Shown here piece by piece: positions 11,021 through 22,734 of a stretch of DNA of 64,000 bases (the first letter of the stretch is position 1; every line of letters begins with the position of its first letter). The notes below the pieces were generated by a model, which saw only the letters and a program-made list of their open reading frames with translations, was not told where the DNA came from and searched no databases. Source of the DNA: Culex pipiens pallens (taxonomy: Eukaryota > Arthropoda > Insecta > Diptera > Culicidae); contig NC_068937.1 in NCBI RefSeq assembly GCF_016801865.2, positions 116,413,068 to 116,477,067 of the forward strand. The letters are read 5' to 3'. The position numbers and the translations under genes are program-made.

Positions 11021-13272
11021 TAAAATTATAACACTTATTGCTAATTATAACATTTTGCTTTTAGAGCTTTTTTGATATTTATAAACTTTAAGATGTCTCA
11101 ATCGAACTGTGTGCATTACCTTAAAAATGTAATTGAACTCCATAACAATACCTTTCTTAGAACCTTCCTGACGACTTCCGGCCTGTTTGCTCACAGGCAC
11201 CTTACCGCCAACGGCTGCCTGATATAATTCGCTTGCGCAAACATTGCCACCAATAAGGTACACAACCCGTGTTACGCCCGATAATCGTGTGCCCATCAAT
11301 TCCAGCAAACAGCATCAGCAGTTCCTGTCCAGTGTTCCCTTTGTGCGCCGTCCCAAGCTGAAAACTGCACTCTTGTCAAGTTGGCAAGTTCTCCTGGGAA
11401 ATGGGCGAAAGCTTACCCAGAAGAAAGCTAAGCTATTGGCAAACAAAAACAGTCGATTGTTCGCAACGGGGAAGTCAGTCCTGGTTGCTTGAAGAGGTCG
11501 AGCTTGAGGAGGGACAATTCATTCCATCAAACGTGTACTTGCTTCAGCAAGAGTTGTTGTGCCAACATCGAAAGCAAACAATCAGCAATTTCAACTGAAA
11601 TGAAATTATAATGGAATGAGGATCGACTTCTTGTGCGAAAACGAAGCAGCTCCTTGGTGTTCAACTTGGGACTTGTAATTGGAACTGCATCAGTTTTGCT
11701 TGGTTAGCAACTTCGATCCGTTCTGTAATGTCTTTTGTAGTTGAAAAGAAAAGAAAAAACTTTGCTGAGAAAATGGATCCATTTTTTGCCCTTCTCTCCA
11801 GAAGGGATCCCTCTTTATCCAGCTGGTTAAAAGTGGCTCTCCTTGGCGTTCCCTTCTATATTAAGTCAATTTTTGCGGTAAATGAGGAAAACGAAGTCGC
11901 AGGATAAGAGTCTTGCCCGAAGAAAGGGAAAAAATGAATGCAATCCCAAGCAGTGCAGGAAAAAGTAAATGTTATGATACTGAGGATGCTGCAGTGCTTT
12001 CTTTGAAAAAAAAAAATCTCGCGTGAACAGCTGGCGCAGATGTTGCTTTTGTAGTTTCACTTGGAAAAGCGCCTTTTAAGTGGTAAAGAGTGTATTTTAT
12101 TATATCTTGGATTTCTGTGTTGGAAAAGAGTTTTTTACCGACTTGAAAACAACAACTGTAACATTTTTTTCCATGTTTGTAAAATTTCACTTCAGCAGAT
12201 TATAATATTTATATTTTTTTTAAATACTTCACAAATTAAACTTTGGATTCTTTACAAAGCATAACAGAAAAAAATGAGAGGAACCAATATTTTGCATCCT
12301 TGCAGCAAAACAAAAACAAATTTCGCAAAGCTTTTCCAAAGTCAAACAAATGTTCAACCCTCCAAGATCAACACACGTGTGAGTGTGTGCCCCTTTCCAC
12401 GTCCGGTCGAAGGAAAAGCGCTTGGTTAGCGGGGCTTCCGACTTTTGGCAGCTTTCATGCAGTACTCTCAACACACACGGTGCACAGCTTTTGTTTGTCT
12501 TTGGAGTTTAGCAAAGTTGCCTCCTGCCGATAAATTTTGCTCATTTCCAACGTATGGATTCCGGAGCCTTTTTTTTTAATCCAACACAGGTTAAAGTGAA
12601 AAGTTTCCTGCATTGGCAAATGATGGAAATAATCCTCCCTCCTCTCTCAACCTTCAAAAAACGAATTCATTCTGTTGTGCCACTTTCCGCTTGAACCTTA
12701 GAAAACCCCGCAAAATCTGCGCTCACCGAAGCCACATCGAGGAAATTCCGGAAAAATGTCGAAACATTTATCTCGTATGTGCGCTCGAATCTTGCATTCA
12801 TGAAGCGAAGCATTTTCCTCAACTCAAATCGTGCTGTATATAAATGTTCACGTGTGTCAGTTTTCATACCCCCTTCCCCGCAAACACTGAATTTTGCAGG
12901 TACAAATTCCACTCGAGACGAGAGCTTTTCCGCACCCTGCTCCTTAACCTCACCTTGTTCTGATGGAGCGTCGTCACTTAAATAAATTTTCAATTTCAAT
13001 CTCAATCGAGGGTTACCTTCGGTTTTTCTTTTCCGTGGAAATGGAGAGCGGAAAGGGGGTTTCTAAACTCTTCAAGTGGGGGTGTCTGACAACCCCGGAA
13101 GGGAAATTTGAGGGACCGTGATTTAAGAAACTCTTTGACGGTACAGTAGAAATTTGCAAGATTGATACAAGAAATTTATTGAAATTACTTAAAGAATTCT
13201 AAGGATATACGAAAAAAAAAAAAAAACATTATACCAAAATATCCCCCTCATGCCAAAAACATCTTGAAAATT
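11021..13272. other. No gene seen; unique mixed-composition stretch
   Basis: Several blocks (11150-11640, 12360-12990) have higher GC than the background and open frames on both strands. None has a recognisable domain or a consistent splice structure. A TATATAA with TCAGTT about 20 bases downstream occurs at 12837-12862, but no coding exon follows. Confidence 0.4.
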
Positions 13273-13322
13273 CTAATCGTGTACGTTTTTCCTTCTTCTA
13301 TCTTTTTCTTCTACAGGTAAGC
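13273..13322 (+). promoter_or_regulatory. Candidate recursive-splicing ratchet point 1
   Basis: A branch-point match CTAAT (13273-13277) is followed by a long CT tract (13287-13312), then ACAG ending at 13316 and immediately GTAAGC at 13317. Acceptor and donor are therefore joined with no exon between, the known structure of ratchet points in long insect introns. It implies plus-strand transcription through this region. Confidence 0.5.
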
Positions 13323-13477
13323 GCGTAGGAATTCATCTTTTTGGAAGAAAATTTCAATGATTTGTCGGATGAATTGAAATTCAATACGAGAATGTTCATG
13401 GGAATTCTAAAGGTACTTATGTGATGATGAAGTTAGAGTAAGCAAACGTCCATTATTATTTTTTCAATTTTCACTAT
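13323..13477. other. Unique linker between ratchet site and family A
   Basis: This is short AT-rich sequence with no feature recognised. Confidence 0.4.
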
Positions 13478-16142
13478 GAGCAGTTCTCTACGGAATCGGT
13501 CTTTTTTCTTTAATTTTAATTTTTGTATTTTTTAATCCGGCTGAAACTTTTTTGGTGCCTTCGGTATGCCTAAGGCTACCAACTGTATGGATTTTTTCCT
13601 TACCATACGGATTTTCGAACCTCTTCGCGGATTTTTAACAGGCCGGAATTTTTGTAGGGAATTTTACGCATAATACGGATTTGTACGGAATTTTAACAAC
13701 TTTTAAATCATTGAATTGCTTTTTGATTTGGTCGAAGCTTTTGTTAACTAGATTTTTTTTATTTTTCTGTGAGTTTGATTTAAAAAGGGAGAGTTTTCCG
13801 GGGTTTCCTCAATTCAAACTTGATTATCAATAATTCTAGAGTTTTTGAACTATTGTCTTTCATATGTTGATAGGACCTTTAAAAAAACCCCAAGAATTGT
13901 TTTTTAGAAATTCCTTACTAAATATATTTATCCATTTCCAAAGGCTTTCTTAAACTTGTGAAAACATCCGAACATTTGAATTAACAAATCTAGAGTTTTT
14001 TAAAGGTCCTATAAAATGTTGTGTTTCACATGTTATAGGACCTTTTCAATAAAAAAAACTCTGGAAAAGTGTTCGTGAAAACACTAAGAATGATATTATT
14101 CGTAAAAGCAAACTTGACATTTCGTAAACATTTAAACGATTAACAAAAAAAAAAATGAAGAACATGATGATTTGATTCAAATCACGGTTTATTTAATGAA
14201 TACTTTTAAACGAGCAAGTTATAAGCACTTTGATAACATTTTGTGAAATTTGCTAGCTGTAAAAACGACACAGTTTTATATTTTTAATTCTCAAATATAT
14301 TACATTTAATTTATCTAAATAATTCATTGACAGTTTTTGTTACACCATGGTGTCATATCGGCAAAGTGTACGGATTTTTTCTCAGCAAGAGTTGGTAGCC
14401 TTAGGTATGCCCAAAGAAGCCATTTTGCATCATTTGTTCGTTCATATAATTTTCCATACAAATTTGGCAGCTGTCAATACAAAAATGATATGTGAAAATT
14501 CAAAAACTGTATCTTTTGAAGGAATTTTTTGATCAATTTGTGTCTTCGACAAAGTTGTAGGTATTGATATGGATTACACTGAAAAAAGAAAATATATACA
14601 CGGTAAATTTTTTTTTGGTGATTATTTATTTTACTTTTTAATTAAAAGTTGATATGCAAAAAAATATTATTTTTTATTTTTTTTTTGTTTTCTGATATGT
14701 TTTAGAGGAAATCAATTGCCAACTTTTCAGAAATTTCTTGTATGGGCAAAAAATCTTTGACCGAGTTATGATTTTTTGAATCAATACAAAGCTTTAGAAA
14801 AAATCGAAATGGCGTTCGTAAACATTTTTAATTTAATTTTTTGATTTAAAATCAAATTAGCAATCAAAAAGTACTTCAGCGAAATTTGGATGAAGTGCAC
14901 CGTTTTCAAATTGTAGCCATTTTGATAACTTTTTTTAATAATCGCAGTAATTCATTTTTTTTTAAATTAGTGCTCATTTTGGCTACTTAGGATTAAAATA
15001 TTTTTGAAAAGCTGAGAAAATTCTCTATATTTTGCTTTTTTGAACTTTGTTGATACGACCCTTAACTTTAAAAACAGGAAAATTGATGTTTTCTAAGTCT
15101 CAACCAAACAACCCACAATTTTCTAATGTCGATATCTGGACAACTAATGGCCTGATTAACAATGTTAAAATATAAAACATTCGTGAAACTTTCCGATCTA
15201 ACATTTGAAAAGGGCGTAATACTGAATCTTGTTCTTTTTAGAAATGTTGGTCTTGATTTAAATTATTTGAAAATATTTTTTTCGAAAAGATCGGAAAGTT
15301 TCACGAATGTTTCATATTTTAACATTGTAAATCGGACCATTAGTTGCTGAGATATCGAAATTAGAAAATGGTGGGTTGTTTGGGTGAGACTTAGAAAACA
15401 TCAATTTTCCTGTTTTTAAAGTTAAGGGTCGTATCAACAAAGTTCAAAAAAGCAAAATATAGAGAATTTTCTCAGTTTTTCAAAAATATTTGTGTACTTA
15501 TTTTAAAAAATGAAAAACTGCGACTATTTCGAAAAAAATACCTAAAAATGACCTTAATTTGAAAACGGTGCACTTTTTCAAAATTTCACTACAGTACTTT
15601 TTGATTGCAAATTTGATTTTACAACAAAAATTTTAATTGAAAAATTTTTGCAAGTATTATTACTATTCGATTTAAAAAAAAAACTGTTTTGATTCAAAAA
15701 ATCATAACTCGGTCAAAGATTTTTTGCCCATTCTGGAAATTTCTTAAAAGTTGGCATTTTATGTCTTCTAAAACATATCAGAAAATAAAAAAATTAAATA
15801 TAGTGTTTTTTTTTGCAAATCAAGTTTCAGTGACAAAAAGTGAAATTAAAAATCACCTATTTTTTACCGTGTATATTTTTTTTTCCAGTGTAGTCCATAT
15901 CCTTATCTACAACTTTGCCGAAAATACCAAATCAATCAAAACATTCCTTCAAAAGATACAGATTTTTGTATTTTCACATATCATTTTTGTATGGACAGCT
16001 GCCAAATTTGTATGGAAAACTATATGAACAAACTAATGATGCAAAATGGCTTCTTTGGGCAGACCGAAGGCACCAAAAAAGTTTCAGCCGGATTAAAAAA
16101 TACAAAAAAAAAATGAATGACCAAAATCTCAAAGAATTGCTC
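13478..16142. mobile_element. Family A fold-back element, copy 1, with hAT insertion
   Basis: It starts GAGCAGTTCTCTACGG and ends with the inverted form GAATTGCTC. The two arms meet at about 15215-15235. TAT flanks both ends (13475-13477, 16143-16145) and may be a short target duplication. A non-autonomous hAT-like element interrupts the left arm at 13571-14403. Short peptides read from the arms recur in other copies but look like low-complexity by-products, not genes. Confidence 0.8.
13571..14403. mobile_element. hAT-like non-autonomous element, 8-bp duplication
   Basis: The terminal inverted repeats are TAAGGCTACCAACT, exact over 14 bases. The element splits a family A arm, and the 8-bp target GGTATGCC is present on both sides (13563-13570 and 14404-14411). 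The same site is single in other family A copies. An 8-bp duplication is characteristic of the hAT superfamily. Inside, 13832-14070 contains an old family E-like pair (TCTAGAGTTTTT and AGGACCTTTTC). No transposase frame is seen. Confidence 0.85.
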
Positions 16143-16317
16143 TATAATAAAATTGTGAATGCCAACGATCACTATTCAAAGATGATATTTTAGAATCGTT
16201 ATCAATGAAACTGAATCATTCATTAATAGAGATCAACAAAATACCAAGGAAAAGAAGTTTCAAGAAGAAATGAAGAGGAAAATATAAAAAAACTGGATTT
16301 TTGATATGAAATATCTT
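16143..16317. other. AT-rich linker between family A and satellite
   Basis: This is low-complexity AT-rich sequence. No gene or repeat boundary is apparent before the satellite begins. Confidence 0.4.
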
Positions 16318-17040
16318 GTAAAGAGTAAAGAGTAAAGAGTAAAGAGTAAAGAGTAAAGAGTAAAGAGTAAAGAGTAAAGAGTAAAGAGTAAAGAGTAAAG
16401 AGTAAAGAGTAAAGAGTAAAGAGTAAAGAGTAAAGAGTAAAGAGTAAAGAGTAAAGAGTAAAGAGTAAAAAGTAAAGAGTAAAGAGTAAAGAGTAAAGAG
16501 TAAAGAGTAAAGAGTAAAGAGTAAAGAGTAAAGAGTAAAGAGTAAAGAGTAAAGAGTAAAGAGTAAAGAGTAAAGAGTAAAGAGTAAAGAGTAAAGAGTA
16601 AAGAGTAAAGAGTAAAGAGTAAAGAGTAAAGAGTAAAGAGTAAAGAGTAAAGAGTAAAGAGTAAAGAGTAAAGAGTAAAGAGTAAAGAGTAAAGAGTAAA
16701 GAGTAAAGAGTAAAGAGTAAAGAGTAAAGAGTAAAGAGTAAAGAGTAAAGAGTAAAGAGTAAAGAGTAAAGAGTAAAGAGTAAAGAGTAAAGAGTAAAGA
16801 GTAAAGAGTAAAGAGTAAAGAGTAAAGAGTAAAGAGTAAAGAGTAAAGAATAAAGAGTAAAGAGTAAAGAGTAAAGAGTAAAGAGTAAAGAGTAAAGAGT
16901 AAAGAGTAAAGAGTAAAGAGTAAAGAGTAAAGAGTAAAGAGTAAAGAGTAAAGAGTAAAGAGTAAAGAGTAAAGAGTAAAGAGTAAAGAGTAAAGAGTAA
17001 AGAGTAAAGAGTAAAGAGTAAAGAGTAAAGAGTAAAGAGT
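16318..17040. repeat. Satellite: about 103 copies of the 7-mer AGTAAAG
   Basis: The array runs for 723 bases with almost perfect 7-base periodicity. I see only two substitutions, at 16470 (G to A) and 16850 (G to A). The near-perfect copies suggest recent expansion or strong homogenisation; the assembled length may be wrong if reads were collapsed. Confidence 0.97.
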
Positions 17041-17690
17041 TATGAATATGAATGCGACGAATCGTTATTCAATGCATGGGTATACTTTTATATTTGTAGA
17101 GCAACAAAAAAAAGGCTGAACATTAAATTAAAAATACTTGCCAACTAGAAAATTCCACTCAAGCACCGTCATGGCTGCAAAAATGAACATAATGAAACTC
17201 ACACACTCACATCTACTCAAGAGTTTTGACGCGGAAGAAAACCCCCTGCTAGAAACACCATCGTGAATGTGCACTACTGGGTGATGTAGTTTAGAGCAAA
17301 GAATTCCAACAAGCGTTGATGAGCTGGTGTGCACCAAGCCACTTGACTCCTCGTCTAACACTCCTAGCAGAACAACAAGAAGAAGGAAATGAATGACGAA
17401 CATGGCGAGCGTCCTGGGCGCAGTGACGTTGAATTATTCATTTGACAAGACTGCCGCGCGGATCGAGCGCTGGGAACGCGCGGGTTAAGGAGGGCACTTG
17501 AAGTCGTTGCCAGTAATGGACGGGGAATGGGTGGGGATTCTGAAGAACACTTGGCAAGAAGGTTTCAACTATCGTGGGGCAAGTCACGGCCAGGTGAGGG
17601 CAAATGTAACGACGTTGAATTACGTTTAGAGAACAAAGAGTGACGTTCGCCGGATTCAGAAAGTTACGATAGCTCGAAATTAATGCACAG
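17041..17690. other. No gene seen; unique sequence
   Basis: This mixed-composition DNA becomes GC-richer after about 17400. The minus-strand frame at 17128-17403 has a hydrophobic start but no supporting splice or domain evidence. Confidence 0.4.
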
Positions 17691-18100
17691 TGTCATCTAT
17701 TTGAATTTGGCAACACTGCTCTTGTGGAGAGGGCGATAGACGTCGTTATTCCAGCAAATAATTTACAATTCACTGCTATCAATTTCAACGGCGGTGAACC
17801 TCCGGAAGTTGGTAAACAAACGCCTGCCGGAAGGCTCTCTGTCGAATTGGGAGGAACCTTCAACGGAGTCTCATCCACGCGGTAGATTGCTTCCATCGCA
17901 ACCAAGTCACGTACGCTGATTACAAACTTTTGTGTCATTTCCGGTCCAGGAGATGCTGCTGCGGCCCGACATGACATGCATTGTTTCTACACGCAGGATT
18001 GTTTTCCAAGACACGTAAACTTCCGGTGGAGTCGGGATAGTGCGTGAGGTCCAGGATATCTATCAAGCGAGTCCAGCTCAAAATGGGAATTATAATTTTT
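17691..18100 (+). pseudogene. Coding-like island, possible decayed gene, strand uncertain
   Basis: Read on plus from 17691 (after an acceptor-like CACAG), one frame runs through about 117 codons with a single in-frame TAG at 17883. It then stops at about 18044, and a one-base shift opens a further 20 codons ending at TAG (about 18100). The translation is balanced, with motifs such as F-N-G-G-E-P-P and V-I-S-G-P-G-D, unlike the low-complexity frames elsewhere. The minus strand also has a 94-codon frame over 17693-17977. GC content exceeds the surroundings. I recognise no family. It may be an old gene fragment or transposon protein remnant. Confidence 0.3.
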
Positions 18101-18897
18101 AGGAACACGTGATAGTCAGTCAAAAGCAAATATATTCTAATCACCATCATAGTAGTAAGTTAAAAAAAATCATTGAAGGGAGCCTAAAGATAGGCACTTT
18201 GCATTGCTTACCTACTAAAAAATCGCCTGAAGTTATACTTTTGGTAAACCGTTGTGATTTCAAATGGAACTGCTCCCATTTCTCGATACTGCTGTTCATC
18301 TCGTCCAGCTAGACATGCTTTCTCTCAAGAAATTCCCAAATATGATGCCATATCTTCGTCGCCTTCAATTTACGGCAGACCGGGAGGGGAGAAACCCGGT
18401 GCGGAGCAGCTTCCGTTCGTTTGTTCCAAGAAAACAAAACTATTGACTCGTCCTGATTGCTATCCTGGACGATTCTTCCTGCACAAACCGTTCAGATGTA
18501 CAATCCTTTTATCAGATCGTTAGTATTTGCTACTGCTGCTGCTGGTCGGTCGGTGTTGCCGTAAGGCGAATCTAGAGACACCAGTCGTGCCATGTTGCAC
18601 GCCATCTGGCGACAAAGAATAATTGATAAGCGTGCTGAATATGCAATAATGCAACTGCTGCTGTTGCTTCGGGATGATCTATGATGGACGACTTGCAAAT
18701 GGATGCATTTTTGCCGTTCCGTCATGGTTGCAAGAATGATTTCGCAAAATTTTATTTGTCCATTAATCATTTTTGAAACAGAGTCTTACTGACATATGCT
18801 TTTGAAAGGATATTGAATAAGTCCTAAGCAAGTGATGTGATCATTGCAATTACATTATAAATTACAATTATAATTGCAAATTTTCAAATATTCACAT
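18101..18897. other. No gene seen; GC-richer unique sequence
   Basis: Frames on both strands (18254-18523 plus, 18492-18770 minus) have mixed composition and could be continuations of the decayed island upstream. No start, splice site or domain is convincing. Confidence 0.35.
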
Positions 18898-19053
18898 CTG
18901 GAGTTTTTTTTTGAAAAGGTCCTACAAACCAAATTTTCATTTTTTGCTTTTTGAGTGTTTTTGAATACCCCTGACTCAAGGCGGTTCTAAAATCACCCAA
19001 AAAGCAAAAATTCAAAATTTGGTTTATAGGACCTTTTCAAAAAAAAACTCCAG
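18898..19053. mobile_element. Family E palindromic MITE, copy 1, 156 bp
   Basis: The ends are CTGGAGTTTTTTTTTGAAAA and the inverse, followed by GGTCCTA(C/T)A(A/T)ACC on both arms. ACAT is duplicated at 18894-18897 and 19054-19057. The centre is a CCCTGACTCAAGGCG segment. A second copy at 53800-55246 has a 4-bp ATAT duplication, so 4 bp looks like the rule. Confidence 0.85.
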
Positions 19054-19103
19054 ACATGCTCATTTTGTATGACCATATACCCTTTTTAAATCCCACCAGT
19101 TAT

Positions 19104-19253
19104 GGGTCATTCTCCGCCAAGTCACACAGCAGTTGCCCGACCTCTCTTCGATTTACGCGAAACAGGGACAAAAGTTACGCCCGAGGACAAAGTTCCACGT
19201 GAATCGAAGAGACAACTTTTTCCGGCGTCGCGTGAGTTGGCGGAGAATTACCC
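19104..19253. mobile_element. Family G MITE, 150 bp
   Basis: The inverted ends are GGGTCATTCTCCGCCAAGTC and its counterpart GAGTTGGCGGAGAATTACCC. The interior has mirrored ATCGAAGAG blocks. Related sequence occurs at 27883-27915 and at the right edge of the window (about 63890-63993). The target duplication is unclear. Confidence 0.8.
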
Positions 19254-19939
19254 TTTTGGTTGTCCAATACCTAAAGCGCTTCAAACAAGAAGCACCAACC
19301 CGATCCTACTGCGTCTACCCAAGTCTGCGTCAAATTTACTTAATTAGTTTACTCGCGATTGAGCCTCGGGCACGCAACGGATGACGCAAAAGTTAGCCCT
19401 TGAAATAATTTTCCAAGGCTGTAGACTGAGACCTGTCTTTTGGAGGTAACTTTCCATGGAAATTCGGTGGAAAACCAGCACAACATTGAAAATTTAATTC
19501 TGGGCAAAGTTCGGTCTACAGGTTGTCGCCTAGATTCGCTTTAGGGGATTTTCAAATTAAATTTTAAGGTGTGTAATGTACCATGAACTATAGTGAGGAA
19601 TGGACTAATTAATATCAAATAAAGCTGATCGAATTTGGTTATTTTGAAAACTTTCTCAAAATAACCTCAAAGATATAATTATTTTTAACACGAAAACAGC
19701 TGCTTCAATGGAATGTTGGTTCTCCTTCGCCATTCTCCAAAATTAATTGAATGGCTTCGCGGAAGAACATCCGACACTTTTCACAGAAAGCAAACAAAAA
19801 ACGGCGAAGGTAAACCTTTTCCACTGAATGAAATCCTTCTTCTTAATCCACATCCCATGAATCACGCAAACAAACCAATGAATGGGAAAGCTTTCCGGTT
19901 TGTCACCATAAATTTTGTCACATTTTCGGGTATCTTTTT
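19254..19939. other. No gene seen
   Basis: This unique sequence lies between two MITEs. The short frames (19713-19955 plus) look random. Confidence 0.4.
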
Positions 19940-20751
19940 GCCTTCCTCATCTTAGTGAGAAAAGGCTATACAATCACTCGGAAAATGAACTTTTTAATTC
20001 AGGGGTGCTCAAAGTTGTTGGAGGCCGGGCCAAATTTGAAGCTCAAATGAGCTTGCGGGCCAAATTTACAGAAAAATTAAATATTTAAAAAAATGCAATA
20101 TCGTTATTTTAATTTAAATGTTTTAATTTCTGTTATTTGAAAAAAAAAAGTCAATTCAGAATAATAGAAACAACAAAATAACGGTTTTCTATCGGTATTA
20201 TTGATTTTATTGTTTGAGGTATTTGAAGAAAAAAAATTTAAGCTGAATGTACTTGTGTTTTCAATAAAGTTTTGTTTTTATATTTCGAAAATGGTGACAT
20301 TACATGTTAAACAATTCATCTTAACATTTCAATGAAAAAAAAATGTAAGAAAATGTATAAAGCTTCCGTATAGTTTAACTGCAATTAATATTTTCAAAAA
20401 TATTATAATATATATAAATATAATTAAAAATAAAATTTGACAAAAAAAAAACATTTTAGCGAAAAAAACATTTGTATATTTAATTGAAAATTCACTAAAA
20501 TTCAAATTATTTTTCATAAACTCAAACATGCTAAAATGATTCTAAATGCAAAGGAATGCATATTTAATTAATTTCTGCTGATTGCACTTAAATTTAATTG
20601 TTTGAGGTTTTGAAGTTTTTTGAAAATATAATTTTGCTCCTGGTTTTTCGAGCCAATTTTTTAATAATGGGAGAGGGGTGGGTTGATCGACAAAAGCTTT
20701 GTAAAATATTTGCAACAAACTTGATCCTCTGATTTCCACATTTTGTCTGCC

Positions 20752-20818
20752 TGAATTAGTTGGTAGTCAATCAGATTCGTTATCTAACTGTAACGAGTTC
20801 GAATCCCGAAGGAAGTAT
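20752..20818 (+). other. tRNA-like segment inside the hAT element
   Basis: An A-box-like GTTGGTAGTCAATCAG and a good B box, GAGTTCGAATCCC, lie about 35 bases apart. Flanking stems do not form a convincing cloverleaf, so this is a tRNA-derived or SINE-derived remnant and not a tRNA gene. Confidence 0.5.
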
Positions 20819-21095
20819 GTAAGTTTGTGGGTCAGTTTATAAAAGGGTCGTTATGACTTGCAAATTAATAAAGAAAACTTATATTTTTGCAACTATTACA
20901 GAATTCTACCTAAGTCAAACTTGAACATTTTTTTAAAATTTTTCCAAAAATATTTGATGAAAGTTTTGACGATATTTACTAGTTTAACTCACATTGAAAC
21001 GTGTAAAATTGTTTTAATTAGAAGATTTTTTGAATAAATTATTTGTATCCTAAAGTAGGCATCAACATCTTGATAAATCATAAGTTTTTTTATTA

Positions 21096-21304
21096 TAAAA
21101 CGAAACTATTGGCACTACGCCCCCCGGGGCATGGCCTTCCTCTAACGTGGGATTTCTGCTCCAGCGCCTCTGACGAGACAGGAGAAACCGGGACCGACGT
21201 TTTACTTCACCATCCGATAGAAGCTCAGTGGATAAGGCGGGAATCGAACCCGCGTCTCATAGCATCATCGGGATCGGCAGCCGAAGCCGCTACCCCTGCG
21301 CCAC
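21096..21304 (-). mobile_element. SINE200-like SINE with 12-bp target duplication
   Basis: Read on the minus strand, a tRNA-like head (A box TGGCGCAGGGGTAGCGG, perfect B box GGTTCGATTCCC) is followed by a core with GAAGTAAAACGTCGGTCCCGG-type sequence. The 3' part contains CCCACGTTAGAGG and ends near GTAGTGCCAATAG. GTTTTTTTATTA is repeated exactly at 21084-21095 and 21305-21316. This matches my memory of the mosquito SINE200 family; the assignment is from memory. Confidence 0.88.
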
Positions 21305-22139
21305 GTTTTTTTATTAACAAAAAATAAAAAAGATTAGCACATAACAGTTTTAAATAAACCTTAATTTTTAAAAAGTATAAAATCATTTTACAAGTGGTCA
21401 ACGAGCCATTTTACATAATCATTCAAAATGGGTCCGCGGGCCACAAAGTATCAACTCGCGGGCCACGTTTGGCCCGCGGGCCATACTTTGGTCACCCCTG
21501 TTTTAATTAGACCTCCTAGACCTACCTTCATTTGTACATATCGACTTAGAATCACCAGCTGAGCAAATGTCAGTGTGTTTGGCTTTATGTAGACATGTGT
21601 ACCAAATCAATGTCACTGGAATATCTCGTCACTGGCTGAACCGATTTTGACTGTATTGGCCTCATTCGATTCCTCTTGGGGTCCCATAAGTCCCTATTGA
21701 AATTTATAAGATTCGGTAAAGCACAACAAAAGTTATGCTTAAAAAGCTGCTGCATATAAATATCACAATTTGCAAAAAGGGTGGTTTTTGCATGGAAATC
21801 TGCCATATTATATATTTTTAGAAAGGTTCTGAGATGACCTTTCTTGTGGACTAAGAATTTTCAAGATCTGACTTACCTCTCTAAAATTACAAGCAGTTTA
21901 AAAAATTATCTGAATTTACATAACCTCAAATGGTCGGGACCGCCACGAAAAGGCGTGTAGAGGGATGCCATTTTCCTCAAAGGCGGAGTCTGTATAATCT
22001 TGACAAAAAGTCTGTAGGTAGTCTGTTTTTTTACTCATCACTTTTTATTATTAGGACCTCTTAGGTGCTGCGATCACGTTCCATAAACCATGTGGACACT
22101 TTAGGTGGGTTAGAATCACTCTATAAATGAGAGGAAGGC

Positions 22140-22734
22140 ACCAACCACCTAATGGTGGATTCAGTAACGTTTTTTTGTTACTTTGTCCGTAATTACAAAC
22201 GAACAATACCTGCCCAAAATTGCGACGTTATCCGTCTTGTTCACGGGATTTCACAGTGTTCCTTTATTTTTCCGACCAAACAAAAAGTTTGTGCCCCGAA
22301 AAGGGTTGAATATTTTATGAATTTTGGGTGCGACGAGCTGTGACGAACTTTAAAACAGAAGGAACGCTCTGGGTGGGTGGGTGTAAAAAGGGTTAAACTT
22401 TATAACCAGTAGCACTTGTACAGCAGAAGAATTGAAGGGGCTTTGATTGCATCAATTATGCAGCGTGAGAAGGTGGTTGTGGTGCGGTAGGATGGGTATG
22501 AATGAGATAGGATGTGAGAGTGTGGGTTTTGGTGTAAAGTTTGGCAAAGCATGGGAAATTTTCTAGGAAAGATGGAGGAAAATCAAGACAGTTCATCACG
22601 CTTGTGACACACAAAAGTGCAGATTTTTTTGTTTCATGAAGCTTTGTTTTCCACTTTCTGTGTCCAATTGAATGAAAAAAGACTTTCAAACATAAAGTGT
22701 TCAATCCGTAGAAAACATTATGGGCTGTAAGGGG
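22140..22734. other. No gene seen
   Basis: This is unique sequence with short frames on both strands and no repeat or splice structure recognised. Confidence 0.4.

Larger units (their letters stand above)
20000..21500. mobile_element. hAT element (non-autonomous), CAGGGGTG ends
   Basis: The ends are CAGGGGTG and CACCCCTG, the classic hAT pattern, with further inverted similarity over CAAAGT and GGCCGGGCCAAA. The 8-bp duplication TTTTAATT is perfect at 19992-19999 and 21501-21508. The interior is AT-rich with no transposase frame. It carries a tRNA-like piece (about 20752-20818) and a complete SINE (21096-21304), so it entered before the SINE did. Confidence 0.92.
19940..22139. mobile_element. 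Family J element, copy 1, hosting a hAT element
   Basis: It starts GCCTTCCTCAT and ends GAGAGGAAGGC, short inverted termini. The flanks of the inserted hAT (19940-19999 and 21509-22139) match copies at 49153-49690 and 62500-63034 (reverse), sharing AATCACTCG, AAATGAAC and GGCTGAACCGAT-type blocks. A degenerate piece of the GGGACC MITE lies at 22080-22106. No protein is encoded. Confidence 0.7.

Noticed and set aside
11045..11308. Minus-strand 87-codon frame with Gly/Val-rich segment
   Set aside because: It faintly suggests a real protein at first sight but matches no family I can name and has no splice support.
16318..17040. CRISPR array
   Set aside because: There are no spacers; it is a simple 7-base tandem repeat in a eukaryotic genome.
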